30,756 bases of DNA from a virus. The notes under the pieces are model-generated. The model did not search any database. It was not told the DNA's origin and saw nothing but the letters and a program-made list of their open reading frames with translations. Below are positions 1-5,829 of this stretch, piece after piece; position 1 is the first letter of the stretch; every line of letters starts with the position of its first letter. The stretch is taken from positions 1 to 30,756 of the IMG/VR virus record IMGVR_UViG_3300002519_000024; one strand, 5' to 3'. Both the position numbers and the translations under genes were made by a program.

Positions 1-563
1 CGTCCCTTCAGCTTGTCGAGGCGGTGTTGCGCCGCCTGGGCCAAGGCCAAACGCCAAGCCGGGATGGCCTGGTCAGCGGGAGCCACGTCAGCGGAAGGCG
101 CGGTGGCCGTCTTGGCTTCCGCTTTCTCCTTCGTCTCCGACTGAGAGGCGTACAGCTTGCGCACGGGCGCCATCTGACGAGCCGGCTTGGTCTCCACCTT
201 GGGGGCGGTGGGCGTCGTGGTGCCGAGCACGGGCTCGGCGATGCGCTCCCAGGAGCGGGCGGTCTCGAGCTCGGCCAAGAACGCGTCCTGCTTGGCGTCC
301 TCTTCCTCGGTGTCCATGAGGACCTCGCTGCGAGAGTTCTCCTGGATCATCTGGTCCCAGCAAGAGGGGTCCTCGTCAGACCACTCTTCGATCCCCTTGT
401 AAGCTCCGGGGTTGACGGCCACGGCGTTGGTCTTGTCGCTGCTCCACCGGTAACCGGTGTCAGCAGGCGTGTTGCAGTCGTCGTCGCTGAAGGGGATGAC
501 GATGGGGGTGAAGGACTGACCCACGATGGAGTCAGTGGCGATCTCTGTGTATGCGTCGTACAT
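1..563 (-). CDS. Hypothetical protein, partial (3' end outside window)
   Basis: The frame is open from ATG at 563 to the window edge (187 codons plus two bases) with no stop, so the C-terminus lies outside. The start is one base after the TAG of the upstream gene (565-840), with GAGGAA about nine bases before it, which suggests translational coupling. The N-terminal half is acidic and Trp-containing (DEDPSCWDQMIQENS near residues 63-77). The second half is rich in Ala, Pro, Lys and Thr and looks like a flexible linker. No catalytic motif, signal peptide or membrane segment is visible. Opposite-strand and other-frame readings of this stretch are Arg/Gly-rich artefacts of the high G+C content. 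I do not recognise the family. Confidence 0.75.
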   Translation of the reverse strand, partial: MYDAYTEIATDSIVGQSFTPIVIPFSDDDCNTPADTGYRWSSDKTNAVAVNPGAYKGIEEWSDEDPSCWDQMIQENSRSEVLMDTEEEDAKQDAFLAELETARSWERIAEPVLGTTTPTAPKVETKPARQMAPVRKLYASQSETKEKAEAKTATAPSADVAPADQAIPAWRLALAQAAQHRLDKLKG

Positions 564-564
564 G

Positions 565-840
565 CTAGCTGTTCCTCGAGTGAGACCAGATCCCGCTGTG
601 GGGATCGTCGGCGGGCAGAACCATGCCCGTATTCTGGTAGCGCTCTGCAACGTCACCGAAGTTGGCGACATGGACCCAACGACCCAGGCCACCATCCGCG
701 ATGCGAGTCACCCCTTTCAAGGTGGAGGCGAGGCGCCAGCCCCACGTTCCATCCTCGAAGCGGCTATCGATGGCCTGAACGACCACCCCGCTAGGGGTAG
801 TCCAGGTCTGCTGCACGAACTGAGCTGTCAAAATGGACAT
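565..840 (-). CDS. Small hypothetical protein, paralogue of 1440-1715
   Basis: A 91-residue protein of unknown function. The start ATG is preceded by AAGGATAGG, a plausible ribosome binding site. Its C-terminal third contains GRWVHVANFGDVAERYQNT. The protein at 1440-1715, also 91 residues, has GMWSLIANFGDVAER at the equivalent place, so the two are paralogues. The shared part is also conserved in DNA (around 639-666 and 1468-1495). The N-terminal half has short beta-like segments (VVVQAIDSRF, WGWRLAST), which suggests a small beta-sheet domain. The next gene starts one base after this stop, so the two are probably co-translated. No known domain is recognised. Confidence 0.75.
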   Translation of the reverse strand: MSILTAQFVQQTWTTPSGVVVQAIDSRFEDGTWGWRLASTLKGVTRIADGGLGRWVHVANFGDVAERYQNTGMVLPADDPHSGIWSHSRNS

Positions 841-855
841 GCGTACCTATCCTTT

Positions 856-876
856 CCTATGTACAAAGCCCATAGG
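856..876 (-). promoter_or_regulatory. Leader hairpin upstream of the 91-aa gene
   Basis: The spacer at 841-887 contains a perfect 6-bp stem, CCTATG (856-861) with CATAGG (871-876), and a 9-nt loop. It ends a few bases before the ribosome binding site of the gene at 565-840. It could stabilise or mark the 5' end of a processed leftward transcript. There is no T tract on the leftward strand, so a simple terminator is unlikely. Confidence 0.45.
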
Positions 877-887
877 AGGCAGTTCTT

Positions 888-1352
888 TCAGGCTGCTGCG
901 AGCCTGAGATTGTTGATGCCGCGCACCTCGGGAGCCTCACCGAAGAGCTCACGCTCGAGACGGAGGAGGCGCTCCGTCAGGGTCTCGGGGCAGGGCTCGA
1001 GATCGAAGACGGGAGGCGTGGAGATGGGAACGAGGGAGGTGGTCTGGACCATGAGCTCTGACAGCCCCTTGGATGCGGCCTTGGTCTCTTCCTTGACGCT
1101 CATCTCTACGTTCGCAGCGTCCCACTCTTCCATGATGAGAGCACGCCGCTCTGCATCACGCTTTGCATGCAACTCTCGGGCATGACGAGCAGCCCAAGCT
1201 TCGAGTCCGGTGGGCAGGTCAGCGAGGACGAGATCCAGGCTGATACCATACCAGTGGCTCTCCTGCATGGAGGGCCGGTAGTGGGTGAAGACCATCACCA
1301 AAGCGATGACCATGAGGAAGAGAACGGCGAGCATGAGAATGATTGCGGACAT
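888..1352 (-). CDS. Membrane-anchored hypothetical protein
   Basis: A 154-residue protein. The first about 23 residues form one hydrophobic helix (MSAIILMLAVLFLMVIALVM) and the rest is soluble, so it is probably a type I or III single-pass membrane protein. The body is Ala/Glu/Arg-rich and likely helical: residues about 50-85 contain AWAARHARELHAKRDAERRA, a probable coiled coil. A second helix near the C-terminus contains ETLTERLLRLERELFGEAPE. The start is well supported by AATAGGAG seven bases or so upstream. No enzymatic motif is visible. Small membrane proteins with a cytoplasmic coiled coil can be spanin- or exclusion-like in phages, but nothing here establishes either role. Confidence 0.8.
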   Translation of the reverse strand: MSAIILMLAVLFLMVIALVMVFTHYRPSMQESHWYGISLDLVLADLPTGLEAWAARHARELHAKRDAERRALIMEEWDAANVEMSVKEETKAASKGLSELMVQTTSLVPISTPPVFDLEPCPETLTERLLRLERELFGEAPEVRGINNLRLAAA

Positions 1353-1375
1353 GGCTTACTCCTATTGTGAAGCCG

Positions 1376-1414
1376 TGGGTAGAATTACCCATCCTGCCAC
1401 ACCGCGCTTTGCGG
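1376..1414 (-). promoter_or_regulatory. Two leader hairpins upstream of the membrane protein gene
   Basis: The 87-bp spacer 1353-1439 contains TGGGTA (1376-1381) pairing with TACCCA (1386-1391) around a 4-nt loop. It also has CCGC (1402-1405) pairing with GCGG (1411-1414). The first hairpin sits just before the AATAGGAG ribosome binding site of the 888-1352 gene. It may be a degenerate relative of the hairpin cassettes found further upstream in this gene set. Confidence 0.4.
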
Positions 1415-1439
1415 CGGGCAGACGGGGCGCCTGAGCTGT

Positions 1440-1715
1440 TTAACTCAGGCTCTTGTCTCCGTACTTTCGCTCTGCAACGTCACCGAAGTTGGCGATCAAA
1501 GACCACATTCCCTGACCGCAGTCAAGAACCTGGGTCTTACCGTTGAGCTCCGAACAGATCCTCCACGTCACTCTGACGCGGTCGCTATCATTCCAGATGG
1601 TCTCCACCACCCAGATATGGATTTCGTCCATTCCATGATACAGAATACACTCTTGAAGAATGTTATCCTGCAGCCAGCCCATGCAGAACCTCTCGCGTAT
1701 AACTCCCTCGCACAT
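1440..1715 (-). CDS. Small hypothetical protein, paralogue of 565-840
   Basis: A 91-residue protein of unknown function whose C-terminal region (GMWSLIANFGDVAER) matches the protein at 565-840. The middle has alternating beta-like stretches (IHIWVVETIW, VRVTWRIC). The ATG at 1715 lies exactly at the junction of a 15-nt tandem duplication (1699-1728), so the first codons are repeated DNA. The GAGGGAG in front of it is very close to the ATG. An alternative start is the ATG at 1682, preceded by GAGAGG with good spacing, which would give 80 residues. The gene is probably real because the conserved block is shared with a paralogue. The exact start is uncertain. Confidence 0.65.
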   Translation of the reverse strand: MCEGVIRERFCMGWLQDNILQECILYHGMDEIHIWVVETIWNDSDRVRVTWRICSELNGKTQVLDCGQGMWSLIANFGDVAERKYGDKSLS

Positions 1716-1728
1716 AACTCCCTCGCAC
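1699..1728. repeat. 15-nt perfect tandem repeat over a start codon
   Basis: ATAACTCCCTCGCAC occurs twice head to tail at 1699-1713 and 1714-1728 (+ strand reading). On the coding (-) strand the junction of the two copies creates the ATG at 1715, and each copy carries a GAGGGAG Shine-Dalgarno-like string. The unit is five codons long, so the duplication keeps frame. Confidence 0.85.
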
Positions 1729-1763
1729 GCTTGTCGCCTACCTGCAGAGACATTCCACAGGTA

Positions 1764-1820
1764 CCCGTCTATTCGGGCAGGGAGCCCAGCATCAGGGCTA
1801 TGCTACCTACAGGAAGTAGG
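1764..1820 (-). ncRNA. Three-hairpin intergenic cassette A
   Basis: Three short stems follow one another in the spacer 1716-1823, just after the stop of the 1824-2396 gene. In + coordinates they are: CCTAC/GTAGG (1806-1810 with 1816-1820, 5-nt loop); AGCCC/GGGCT (1783-1787 with 1795-1799, 7-nt loop AGCATCA); and CCCG/CGGG (1764-1767 with 1774-1777), flanked by GTAC at 1761. The same order, spacing and loop bases recur in the spacer at 2927-2983, with different stem bases that still pair. That compensatory pattern supports a structured RNA. The function is unknown: RNA processing, mRNA stabilisation or partial termination are possible. Confidence 0.55.
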
Positions 1821-1823
1821 ATT

Positions 1824-2396
1824 TTAGATCTCGAACAGGTACACCCGCATCGGGTCTGGGTCGCCCCAGTAGTCCCGGCAGAACTCGTACCCGAAGCCGA
1901 ACTCCCGCAGGTGCTTGTCCAGCCTGGCGATGAGCTCCCGCTTCACGTAGAAGCCGGACAGCGTGTCGACGCAGAAGAGGTTGAAGAGCTCTCGCCCTGT
2001 GACCTCTAGCACCGACGCGCAGTTGGAGCTCCACTCACCCCTGTGGCCGGGAGCCTTGGCAGCGTCGTGACTGCGGAACCCGAAGGTGAACATCTCCGGA
2101 CACTCATCCACAACTGAGACACGCGTGATGCCCTCGCCACCGTCGACCAGCTCCAGCACGGTGCAGTCGAACTCGAAGTCCACCACGGGGATGAGCGTGA
2201 GCCTGGCCTCAGTGTGCCAGGTGAAGCCGGTTTCCACCGACCCCTCCTCCGACGCCCACCTATGTCTGTTGGTGAATTTGCCACCTTTGCTGGCGAACAG
2301 GTGGAACTCCTGTCCCCCGATCTCAACCACACCACAGCGGGTGGTTCGACCTGGGAAACGCTCCATGCTCTCCAGCTGGCGCTTTAGCCTATCCAT
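1824..2396 (-). CDS. Hypothetical protein, 190 aa
   Basis: A 190-residue soluble protein with no recognised domain. I chose the ATG at 2396 over the GTG at 2441 because GAGGAGAG sits at the right distance before it. The sequence is mixed alpha/beta: a short N-terminal helix (MDRLKRQLESMERFPG), then several beta-like stretches (VVEIGGQEFHLFAS, RLTLIPVVDFEFDCTVLELV), and a C-terminal helix (VKRELIARLDKHLREFGFG) followed by FCRDYWGDPDPMRVYLFEI. Aromatic residues are frequent in the last third. It lies in the leftward gene set between two hairpin-bearing spacers. A regulatory or host-takeover role is possible from position alone, but there is no direct evidence. Confidence 0.78.
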   Translation of the reverse strand: MDRLKRQLESMERFPGRTTRCGVVEIGGQEFHLFASKGGKFTNRHRWASEEGSVETGFTWHTEARLTLIPVVDFEFDCTVLELVDGGEGITRVSVVDECPEMFTFGFRSHDAAKAPGHRGEWSSNCASVLEVTGRELFNLFCVDTLSGFYVKRELIARLDKHLREFGFGYEFCRDYWGDPDPMRVYLFEI

Positions 2397-2488
2397 CTCT
2401 ATCTCTCCTCTAGCTTTGAACCCTGCCTCACGGTTCACCACGATATATGGTGCCCAGCACTTGACGAACTGGGTGTACGTTTACGGGT

Positions 2489-2505
2489 GGTCCAGCATCA
2501 GGACC
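2489..2505 (-). ncRNA. Intergenic hairpin with the conserved AGCATCA loop (partial cassette)
   Basis: In the 121-bp spacer 2397-2517, GGTCC (2489-2493) pairs with GGACC (2501-2505) around the 7-nt loop AGCATCA. That loop is identical to the middle hairpin of the cassette at 1783-1799, while the stem bases differ. The flanking GTAC-containing third stem is degenerate here (around 2475-2487) and no first stem is convincing. Apart from this element the spacer holds only the ribosome binding site of the next gene. Confidence 0.5.
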
Positions 2506-2517
2506 ATGCTTTACTGC

Positions 2518-2907
2518 TTACTTGCGCTCAGCCTTCTTGAAAGCCTTGAACGCCTCCTTGATGTAGAGGGCTTCCGCCCTCCAGCCCATCTTCGCCGCCT
2601 CATTCCGCACCCAGTGTGCCAGCTCGGTGAGCTTGGCCATATCAGCGCGCTGCCTGTGACACGTGGACATCTCGAAGACATCGAACAGCCCGTAGGGCGC
2701 CGGCAGGTCATAGACCCGCTTCGCCATTGCGTTCATCTCCGAGCGGAAGTCGAAAGCAGCTTTCTCACCGAGATTGCTCGCCTTGTGCCTCACCTCCTCC
2801 CTCTTATTCGCCCACTTCCTCTGGGCGTTGTTGAGCATGGACCCAACGCCAAAGTCCTTGAAGTACTTCACCTTCATCTCCTCCGCACGATTCACACGCC
2901 TACTCAC
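2518..2907 (-). CDS. Hypothetical helical basic protein
   Basis: A 129-residue protein if translated from GTG at 2907, or 119 residues from ATG at 2877. Neither start has an ideal ribosome binding site: GGAGG precedes the ATG by only two bases and the GTG has none. The protein is Lys/Arg/Ala-rich and almost entirely helical by eye (NNAQRKWANKREEVRHKASN; AKMGWRAEALYIKEAFKAFK), and it ends in a basic tail. It could bind nucleic acid, but there is no recognisable helix-turn-helix. It lies between the HAD phosphatase gene and the 190-aa gene, separated from both by spacers that hold hairpins. Confidence 0.7.
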   Translation of the reverse strand: MSRRVNRAEEMKVKYFKDFGVGSMLNNAQRKWANKREEVRHKASNLGEKAAFDFRSEMNAMAKRVYDLPAPYGLFDVFEMSTCHRQRADMAKLTELAHWVRNEAAKMGWRAEALYIKEAFKAFKKAERK

Positions 2908-2926
2908 AGCTGTCTAACTGCAAGTA

Positions 2927-2983
2927 CCCTTAGAAAGGGCGAGGAGCCTGGGCATCACAGGCTTGCCACCTACTGAATGTAGG
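2927..2983 (-). ncRNA. Three-hairpin intergenic cassette B
   Basis: The spacer 2908-2988 follows the stop of the HAD gene. It holds CCTAC/GTAGG (2969-2973 with 2979-2983), AGCCTG/CAGGCT (2945-2950 with 2958-2963, 7-nt loop GGCATCA) and CCCT/AGGG (2927-2930 with 2936-2939), flanked by AGTAC. Order and loop sequence match the cassette at 1764-1820 while several stem base pairs have changed together. The element fills most of the spacer and precedes the start of the next gene. Confidence 0.55.
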
Positions 2984-2988
2984 ATTTG

Positions 2989-3342
2989 TTACCGTATGAA
3001 CGGTCGGACACACACACTGGCAAGGTGTGCCTGGTCGTCGATCGTCCATCCACGGGAGGGCTTCTCTTTCCTGCCCTCATGGAATTGGTGGTCACTGAAC
3101 AGGTACCACCACACGCCTAGATTGCGCTTGGTAGCAGTCTTGTTCACGAGACCACGATTGGTCCACAGCACAAGCCGGAACCCGATGACGCGCAGCATCA
3201 GCAGCACCACCAACAACCAGTGCCTCTTAGGCAGGTTGTCTATGGACTGTTGCTCATACCACTGGACACCATGTATTGCGAACATGATGTCCAGGTCATT
3301 GGACAGGAGTGTGCCGTCGACATCTACGTACAAAGTACGCAT
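2989..3342 (-). CDS. HAD-superfamily phosphatase
   Basis: A 117-residue protein with the haloacid dehalogenase hydrolase motifs. Motif I is LYVDVDGTLL (Asp7 nucleophile, Asp9 acid/base). Motif II is LVLWTNRG (Thr61). A Lys-rich stretch (RKEKPSRG, 91-98) could supply motif III, and motif IV is WTIDDQ (Asp102, Asp103). Enzymes of this superfamily form an aspartyl-phosphate and usually dephosphorylate small molecules or nucleic acid ends. The small size leaves almost no cap domain, as in many phage HAD proteins that act on nucleotides or polynucleotide 5'/3' ends. The ATG at 3342 is preceded by GGAGGAGGACAT, so it is preferred over the upstream ATG at 3405. The substrate cannot be deduced. Confidence 0.85.
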   Translation of the reverse strand: MRTLYVDVDGTLLSNDLDIMFAIHGVQWYEQQSIDNLPKRHWLLVVLLMLRVIGFRLVLWTNRGLVNKTATKRNLGVWWYLFSDHQFHEGRKEKPSRGWTIDDQAHLASVCVRPFIR

Positions 3343-3364
3343 ATGTCCTCCTCCTACTACGGTA

Positions 3365-3443
3365 CCCCTCCCATAGGGGCACCTCCAACTCTGCACCACG
3401 ACCACATTGGTCGCGGGCAGAAGTGGCGACCGACCTAAGTCGG
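3365..3443 (-). ncRNA. Three-hairpin intergenic cassette D
   Basis: The spacer 3343-3444 holds three successive stems: CCGAC/GTCGG (3430-3434 with 3439-3443, directly after the stop of the upstream gene), CGACCA/TGGTCG (3399-3404 with 3408-3413) and CCCC/GGGG (3365-3368 with 3376-3379), preceded by GTAC at 3362. The order of stems and the GTACCC-type third stem match the cassettes at 1764-1820 and 2927-2983, but the middle loop is different (CAT). It ends just before the very strong ribosome binding site of the HAD gene. Confidence 0.5.
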
Positions 3444-3444
3444 C

Positions 3445-3606
3445 CTAGTAGATGTAGACCACCCCACGCTCCTGCTTAGGAGGCGTGGGCTGGGGGCGAG
3501 GGGTCCAGTACGGGGAGGGGAGAGGCAGCTCCAGTTGGGGCCGCTCCTCCTTCTTCCGCTCCTTCTCCCTCACCCACTCGATCACGACGGGGTGAGGTAG
3601 ATGCAT
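3445..3606 (-). CDS. Small proline-rich hypothetical protein
   Basis: A 53-residue protein whose ATG (3604-3606) lies one base after the TAG of the upstream gene at 3608, so it is probably translated by coupling; AAGGAG lies within the end of the upstream gene. The N-terminus is a charged helix (VVIEWVREKERKKEERPQ) and the C-terminal half is a proline-rich tail (PLPSPYWTPRPQPTPPK). It could be a short adaptor or a peptide accessory to the preceding membrane protein. The longer reading of this frame that begins at 3780 overlaps the upstream gene by 173 bases and is not credible. Confidence 0.6.
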   Translation of the reverse strand: MHLPHPVVIEWVREKERKKEERPQLELPLPSPYWTPRPQPTPPKQERGVVYIY

Positions 3607-3607
3607 C

Positions 3608-4954
3608 CTATCGCTTCTCCTTACGACCGGCGATACGGTCGACCTGCAGCTGTGCCGCCTTGACGCGCAGCTGTGCCGTCTGGACAGCAGCCAGAGCCCA
3701 CCTGCTGTCAGGCAGGTTCCGGTAGATGGACACTGCGTAACGCACTTCCTGGCTGGCCAAGTCAAGGACCCGCTGTGCACGAGCAGGGGTCATGGTCTTC
3801 CAGGCCACGCCCTTGCGGTTGTGGTCGAGGAGCACCTTGTCAGCGACCTCAGGGCTGATGTTCGAAGGCGGATCTATCTCGTAGACGGGGTTGGCGTACG
3901 TCCGCTCTGTCTTGGACAGGGCGCCCTTCACCTGAGTAGCCCGCTTACGGATCTGAGGCCCCTCGTCGTCCTGCTCCGTAGAGGAGACGGTCCCCTCCAT
4001 CACGTACTCGTTGGGCGGGAGGTCGGGGCAGTACTCGAAGTGGCCGTTGTGCTCCTGGTAGCACCAGTTGCAGGCCCAAGGGGTGGAAGGGCAGCCGTGG
4101 TCGTGGCCGTAGAGCTCGATCCACGCCATCATGCAATGGCAGTCCTCACACGACTCGGAGGTCGACCCGTAGTGGATGTCGTTGTCGTGAATCATAGAGT
4201 ACTTGCAGTGACGGTCGTCACTATCATGTCCATCCTCGGGGCCGCAGCACTCAGCGCAGCTCTCGTACTCGCGCTCTGCCCGCCGAAGCGCCTCTTCACG
4301 CTCCCTGTCCTCTCGGTCGAGGTCCTCGAACTGAGAAGCCAGCTCCTCCTGGTAGGAGGCGTTGTCCTCAGCAGCCTGCTCACTGTAGTCATGGTGGTTG
4401 GCACCGTCGAGGTACGAGTCCAGGGCGTCCCACATGGGGTGATCGGCAGGGGTGGCAGGGGTAGTAGTGAGGGTAGCCGTTGGTGAGAAGATGGGCCTAT
4501 GGCAGCGGACACAGAGACACTGGTTGCTGTCCATATGGACCATCTGCCTGGCCACGTAGTGAGGGTAGCCTTTGGAGACCAGCTTCTGGATGGTGATACG
4601 CCACGCCTTGGGCGTGGCCACCTTGGTCACCTTGCGACCCTTGGTCACGGGCAAGGAGAGCAGGTACGACAGGCACCTGCTGCAGAACAGCCGCACACGA
4701 CGCATGTCCCTGTTGAAGGGGGTGGTCACGTCTGCATGTGTGAAGTACCCCTTGATGGTACGGCACACATGCAGCATACGGCTGTACGTACGCATGATGC
4801 GCTCGCTCACCCATGAGGGCAAGCTCAGGGCCACGTGCATGGAGGGGTAGTGCCCCATCACACACTTGTAGATGTACAGGCGCAGGCCTGTACGCACGAT
4901 GTATCCCACCACCAGAAGGGCGATGAGAAGGAGAGCGGCATTCAAGTGTTGCAT
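3608..4954 (-). CDS. Membrane-anchored Cys/His-rich protein
   Basis: A 448-residue protein from ATG 4954, where AATAGGATAG precedes the start; an upstream ATG at 5014 would add 20 residues inside a palindrome-rich leader. Residues about 5-30 are a single hydrophobic segment (AALLLIALLVVGYIVRTGLR). The cytosolic part has two CxxC pairs (CSRC near 91-94, CVRC near 148-151) that could form one zinc ribbon. An acidic coiled coil (LDREDREREEALRRAEREYE) follows. A second Cys/His cluster near 230-310 includes CAECC, CEDCHC and CNWC. The C-terminus (about 375-448) is a helical, Ala/Gln-rich basic domain. Several metal sites are likely, but I recognise no family or enzymatic signature. It is the largest gene of the leftward set. 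Confidence 0.78.
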   Translation of the reverse strand: MQHLNAALLLIALLVVGYIVRTGLRLYIYKCVMGHYPSMHVALSLPSWVSERIMRTYSRMLHVCRTIKGYFTHADVTTPFNRDMRRVRLFCSRCLSYLLSLPVTKGRKVTKVATPKAWRITIQKLVSKGYPHYVARQMVHMDSNQCLCVRCHRPIFSPTATLTTTPATPADHPMWDALDSYLDGANHHDYSEQAAEDNASYQEELASQFEDLDREDREREEALRRAEREYESCAECCGPEDGHDSDDRHCKYSMIHDNDIHYGSTSESCEDCHCMMAWIELYGHDHGCPSTPWACNWCYQEHNGHFEYCPDLPPNEYVMEGTVSSTEQDDEGPQIRKRATQVKGALSKTERTYANPVYEIDPPSNISPEVADKVLLDHNRKGVAWKTMTPARAQRVLDLASQEVRYAVSIYRNLPDSRWALAAVQTAQLRVKAAQLQVDRIAGRKEKR

Positions 4955-4970
4955 GTCTATCCTATTGGTG

Positions 4971-5000
4971 TGTACGTACACGTGTATGTGTGTACGTACG
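4971..5000. promoter_or_regulatory. Overlapping palindromes, operator-like
   Basis: In the leader of the membrane-anchored Cys-rich gene, the palindrome GTACGTAC occurs at 4972-4979 and 4992-4999. The spacing is exactly 20 bp, about two helical turns. A further palindrome, TACACGTGTA, overlaps at 4977-4986. Such same-face palindrome pairs are typical of operators bound by dimeric regulators, but no regulator or promoter is assigned. Confidence 0.4.
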
Positions 5001-5011
5001 TGTATAGAGGG

Positions 5012-5048
5012 CACCCCTATATGAGGTACCCCCTATGTAGTAGGGGTG
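5012..5048 (-). ncRNA. Intergenic hairpin with two competing pairings (cassette E)
   Basis: Directly after the stop of the membrane protein gene (5051), CCCCTA (5030-5035) pairs with TAGGGG (5041-5046) around a 5-nt loop, again with GGTAC before it. The same right arm, extended to TAGGGGTG (5041-5048), also pairs perfectly with CACCCCTA at 5012-5019. The two structures exclude each other. The GTACCC-type stem relates it to the other spacer hairpins in this gene set. Confidence 0.5.
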
Positions 5049-5050
5049 TG

Positions 5051-5581
5051 CTAGCAGGTGCCTGCCATCATGGACGACACAAACAGCACGATGCTGACCA
5101 GGTTCATGCCACCCATGATGATGATGAGGGGGGCGTCGCCGTTGAGCAGGGAGATGAAAAAGAACATGCTGGCGATGACAGCCAGCATCCCCGACATGAC
5201 CATGAGCCACGTAACACACGTACCCAGCGCCCAGATGCAGGCGATGAAGATGGCCGTGGTGTACACGAGGGTGAGCCCGGGGGCAACCTTAGCCGTCCAC
5301 ACCCACAGGCAGCAAGCCATGTAGCTCATGATGCCAATGATGAAGGAGGAGGACAACACGAGCTGGCCCATGTACCCCTCATCACCGAAGGTAAGGAAGG
5401 CCAAGAAGAGACCGAACGTACCCAACAGGGTAAGGGCACTACCCCTGTACTCACGCAGCTGAGGGGCGATCGAGTGGATCATCCCACACGTGATCAGGGT
5501 CATGATGACCAAGATCATCATGCCACTACCGTGAGCGTCAACGAAGGAAGAGAAGAAAGAGATTAAGGAAGAGTAACTCAT
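5051..5581 (-). CDS. Polytopic membrane protein
   Basis: A 176-residue, very hydrophobic protein with about six membrane segments: ILVIMTLITCGMIHSIA, ALTLLGTFGLFLAFLTF, QLVLSSSFIIGIMSYMACCL, LTLVYTTAIFIACIWALG, VTWLMVMSGMLAVIASMFFF and PLIIIMGGMNLVSIVLFV. ATG 5581 is preferred because TTAGGA lies upstream; the ATG at 5605 has no ribosome binding site. It is the first gene transcribed leftward from the divergent region. No transporter signature is visible. A holin is possible on hydrophobicity alone, but it has more segments than most holins. Function is unknown. Confidence 0.8.
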   Translation of the reverse strand: MSYSSLISFFSSFVDAHGSGMMILVIMTLITCGMIHSIAPQLREYRGSALTLLGTFGLFLAFLTFGDEGYMGQLVLSSSFIIGIMSYMACCLWVWTAKVAPGLTLVYTTAIFIACIWALGTCVTWLMVMSGMLAVIASMFFFISLLNGDAPLIIIMGGMNLVSIVLFVSSMMAGTC

Positions 5582-5659
5582 GTGATATTGTCCTAACAAG
5601 AGCATGACACATATACGAACACAGGGAACACCCCCGGGCTCGCATGGGCCATTAGTGGC

Positions 5660-5676
5660 AACATACCTACTATGTT
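5660..5676. repeat. Inverted repeat, operator candidate (leftward side)
   Basis: AACATA (5660-5665) and TATGTT (5671-5676) are perfect inverted arms around CCTAC. The element lies about 80 bp upstream of the leftward membrane protein start, where a regulator could act. Confidence 0.45.
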
Positions 5677-5717
5677 AACCAGGTCCTCTCACATTTTTCT
5701 CTAAATTCATATAATTC

Positions 5718-5745
5718 TCTAGGCCCTAGAAGTCTACAAGACTTC
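5718..5745. repeat. Two adjoining inverted repeats
   Basis: TCTAGG/CCTAGA (5718-5723 with 5725-5730, one-base centre) is followed by GAAGTCT/AGACTTC (5729-5735 with 5739-5745, three-base centre). The two share their boundary bases, so they could be alternative structures or adjacent protein sites. Confidence 0.5.
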
Positions 5746-5785
5746 CACGGACCAGAGACCCCTCAAATAATTTTCTAATTCTTCT

Positions 5786-5829
5786 TCTCCTCCAGCTCCT
5801 CAAACATCTTATGACTCTCCTCCAGCTCC
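5786..5829. repeat. 14-nt direct repeat
   Basis: TCTCCTCCAGCTCC occurs at 5786-5799 and again at 5816-5829, 30 bp apart, near three helical turns. The interval lies inside the divergent region in a pyrimidine-rich stretch. Confidence 0.6.

Noticed and set aside
888-1352. Spanin or holin call for the small membrane protein
   Set aside because: One hydrophobic helix and a coiled coil are compatible but not specific; there is no lipobox partner and no endolysin nearby.
1764-1820. tRNA or tRNA-like structure in the three-hairpin cassettes
   Set aside because: The middle stem has 5 bp and a 7-nt loop like an anticodon arm, but the loop lacks the invariant T33, there is no acceptor stem, no T-loop motif and no CCA end.
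2086-2976. Long + strand frame (296 codons) across the leftward genes, and another at 3821-4486
   Set aside because: They run antisense to genes with good starts and cross the hairpin spacers; composition is typical of shadow frames in G+C-rich DNA.
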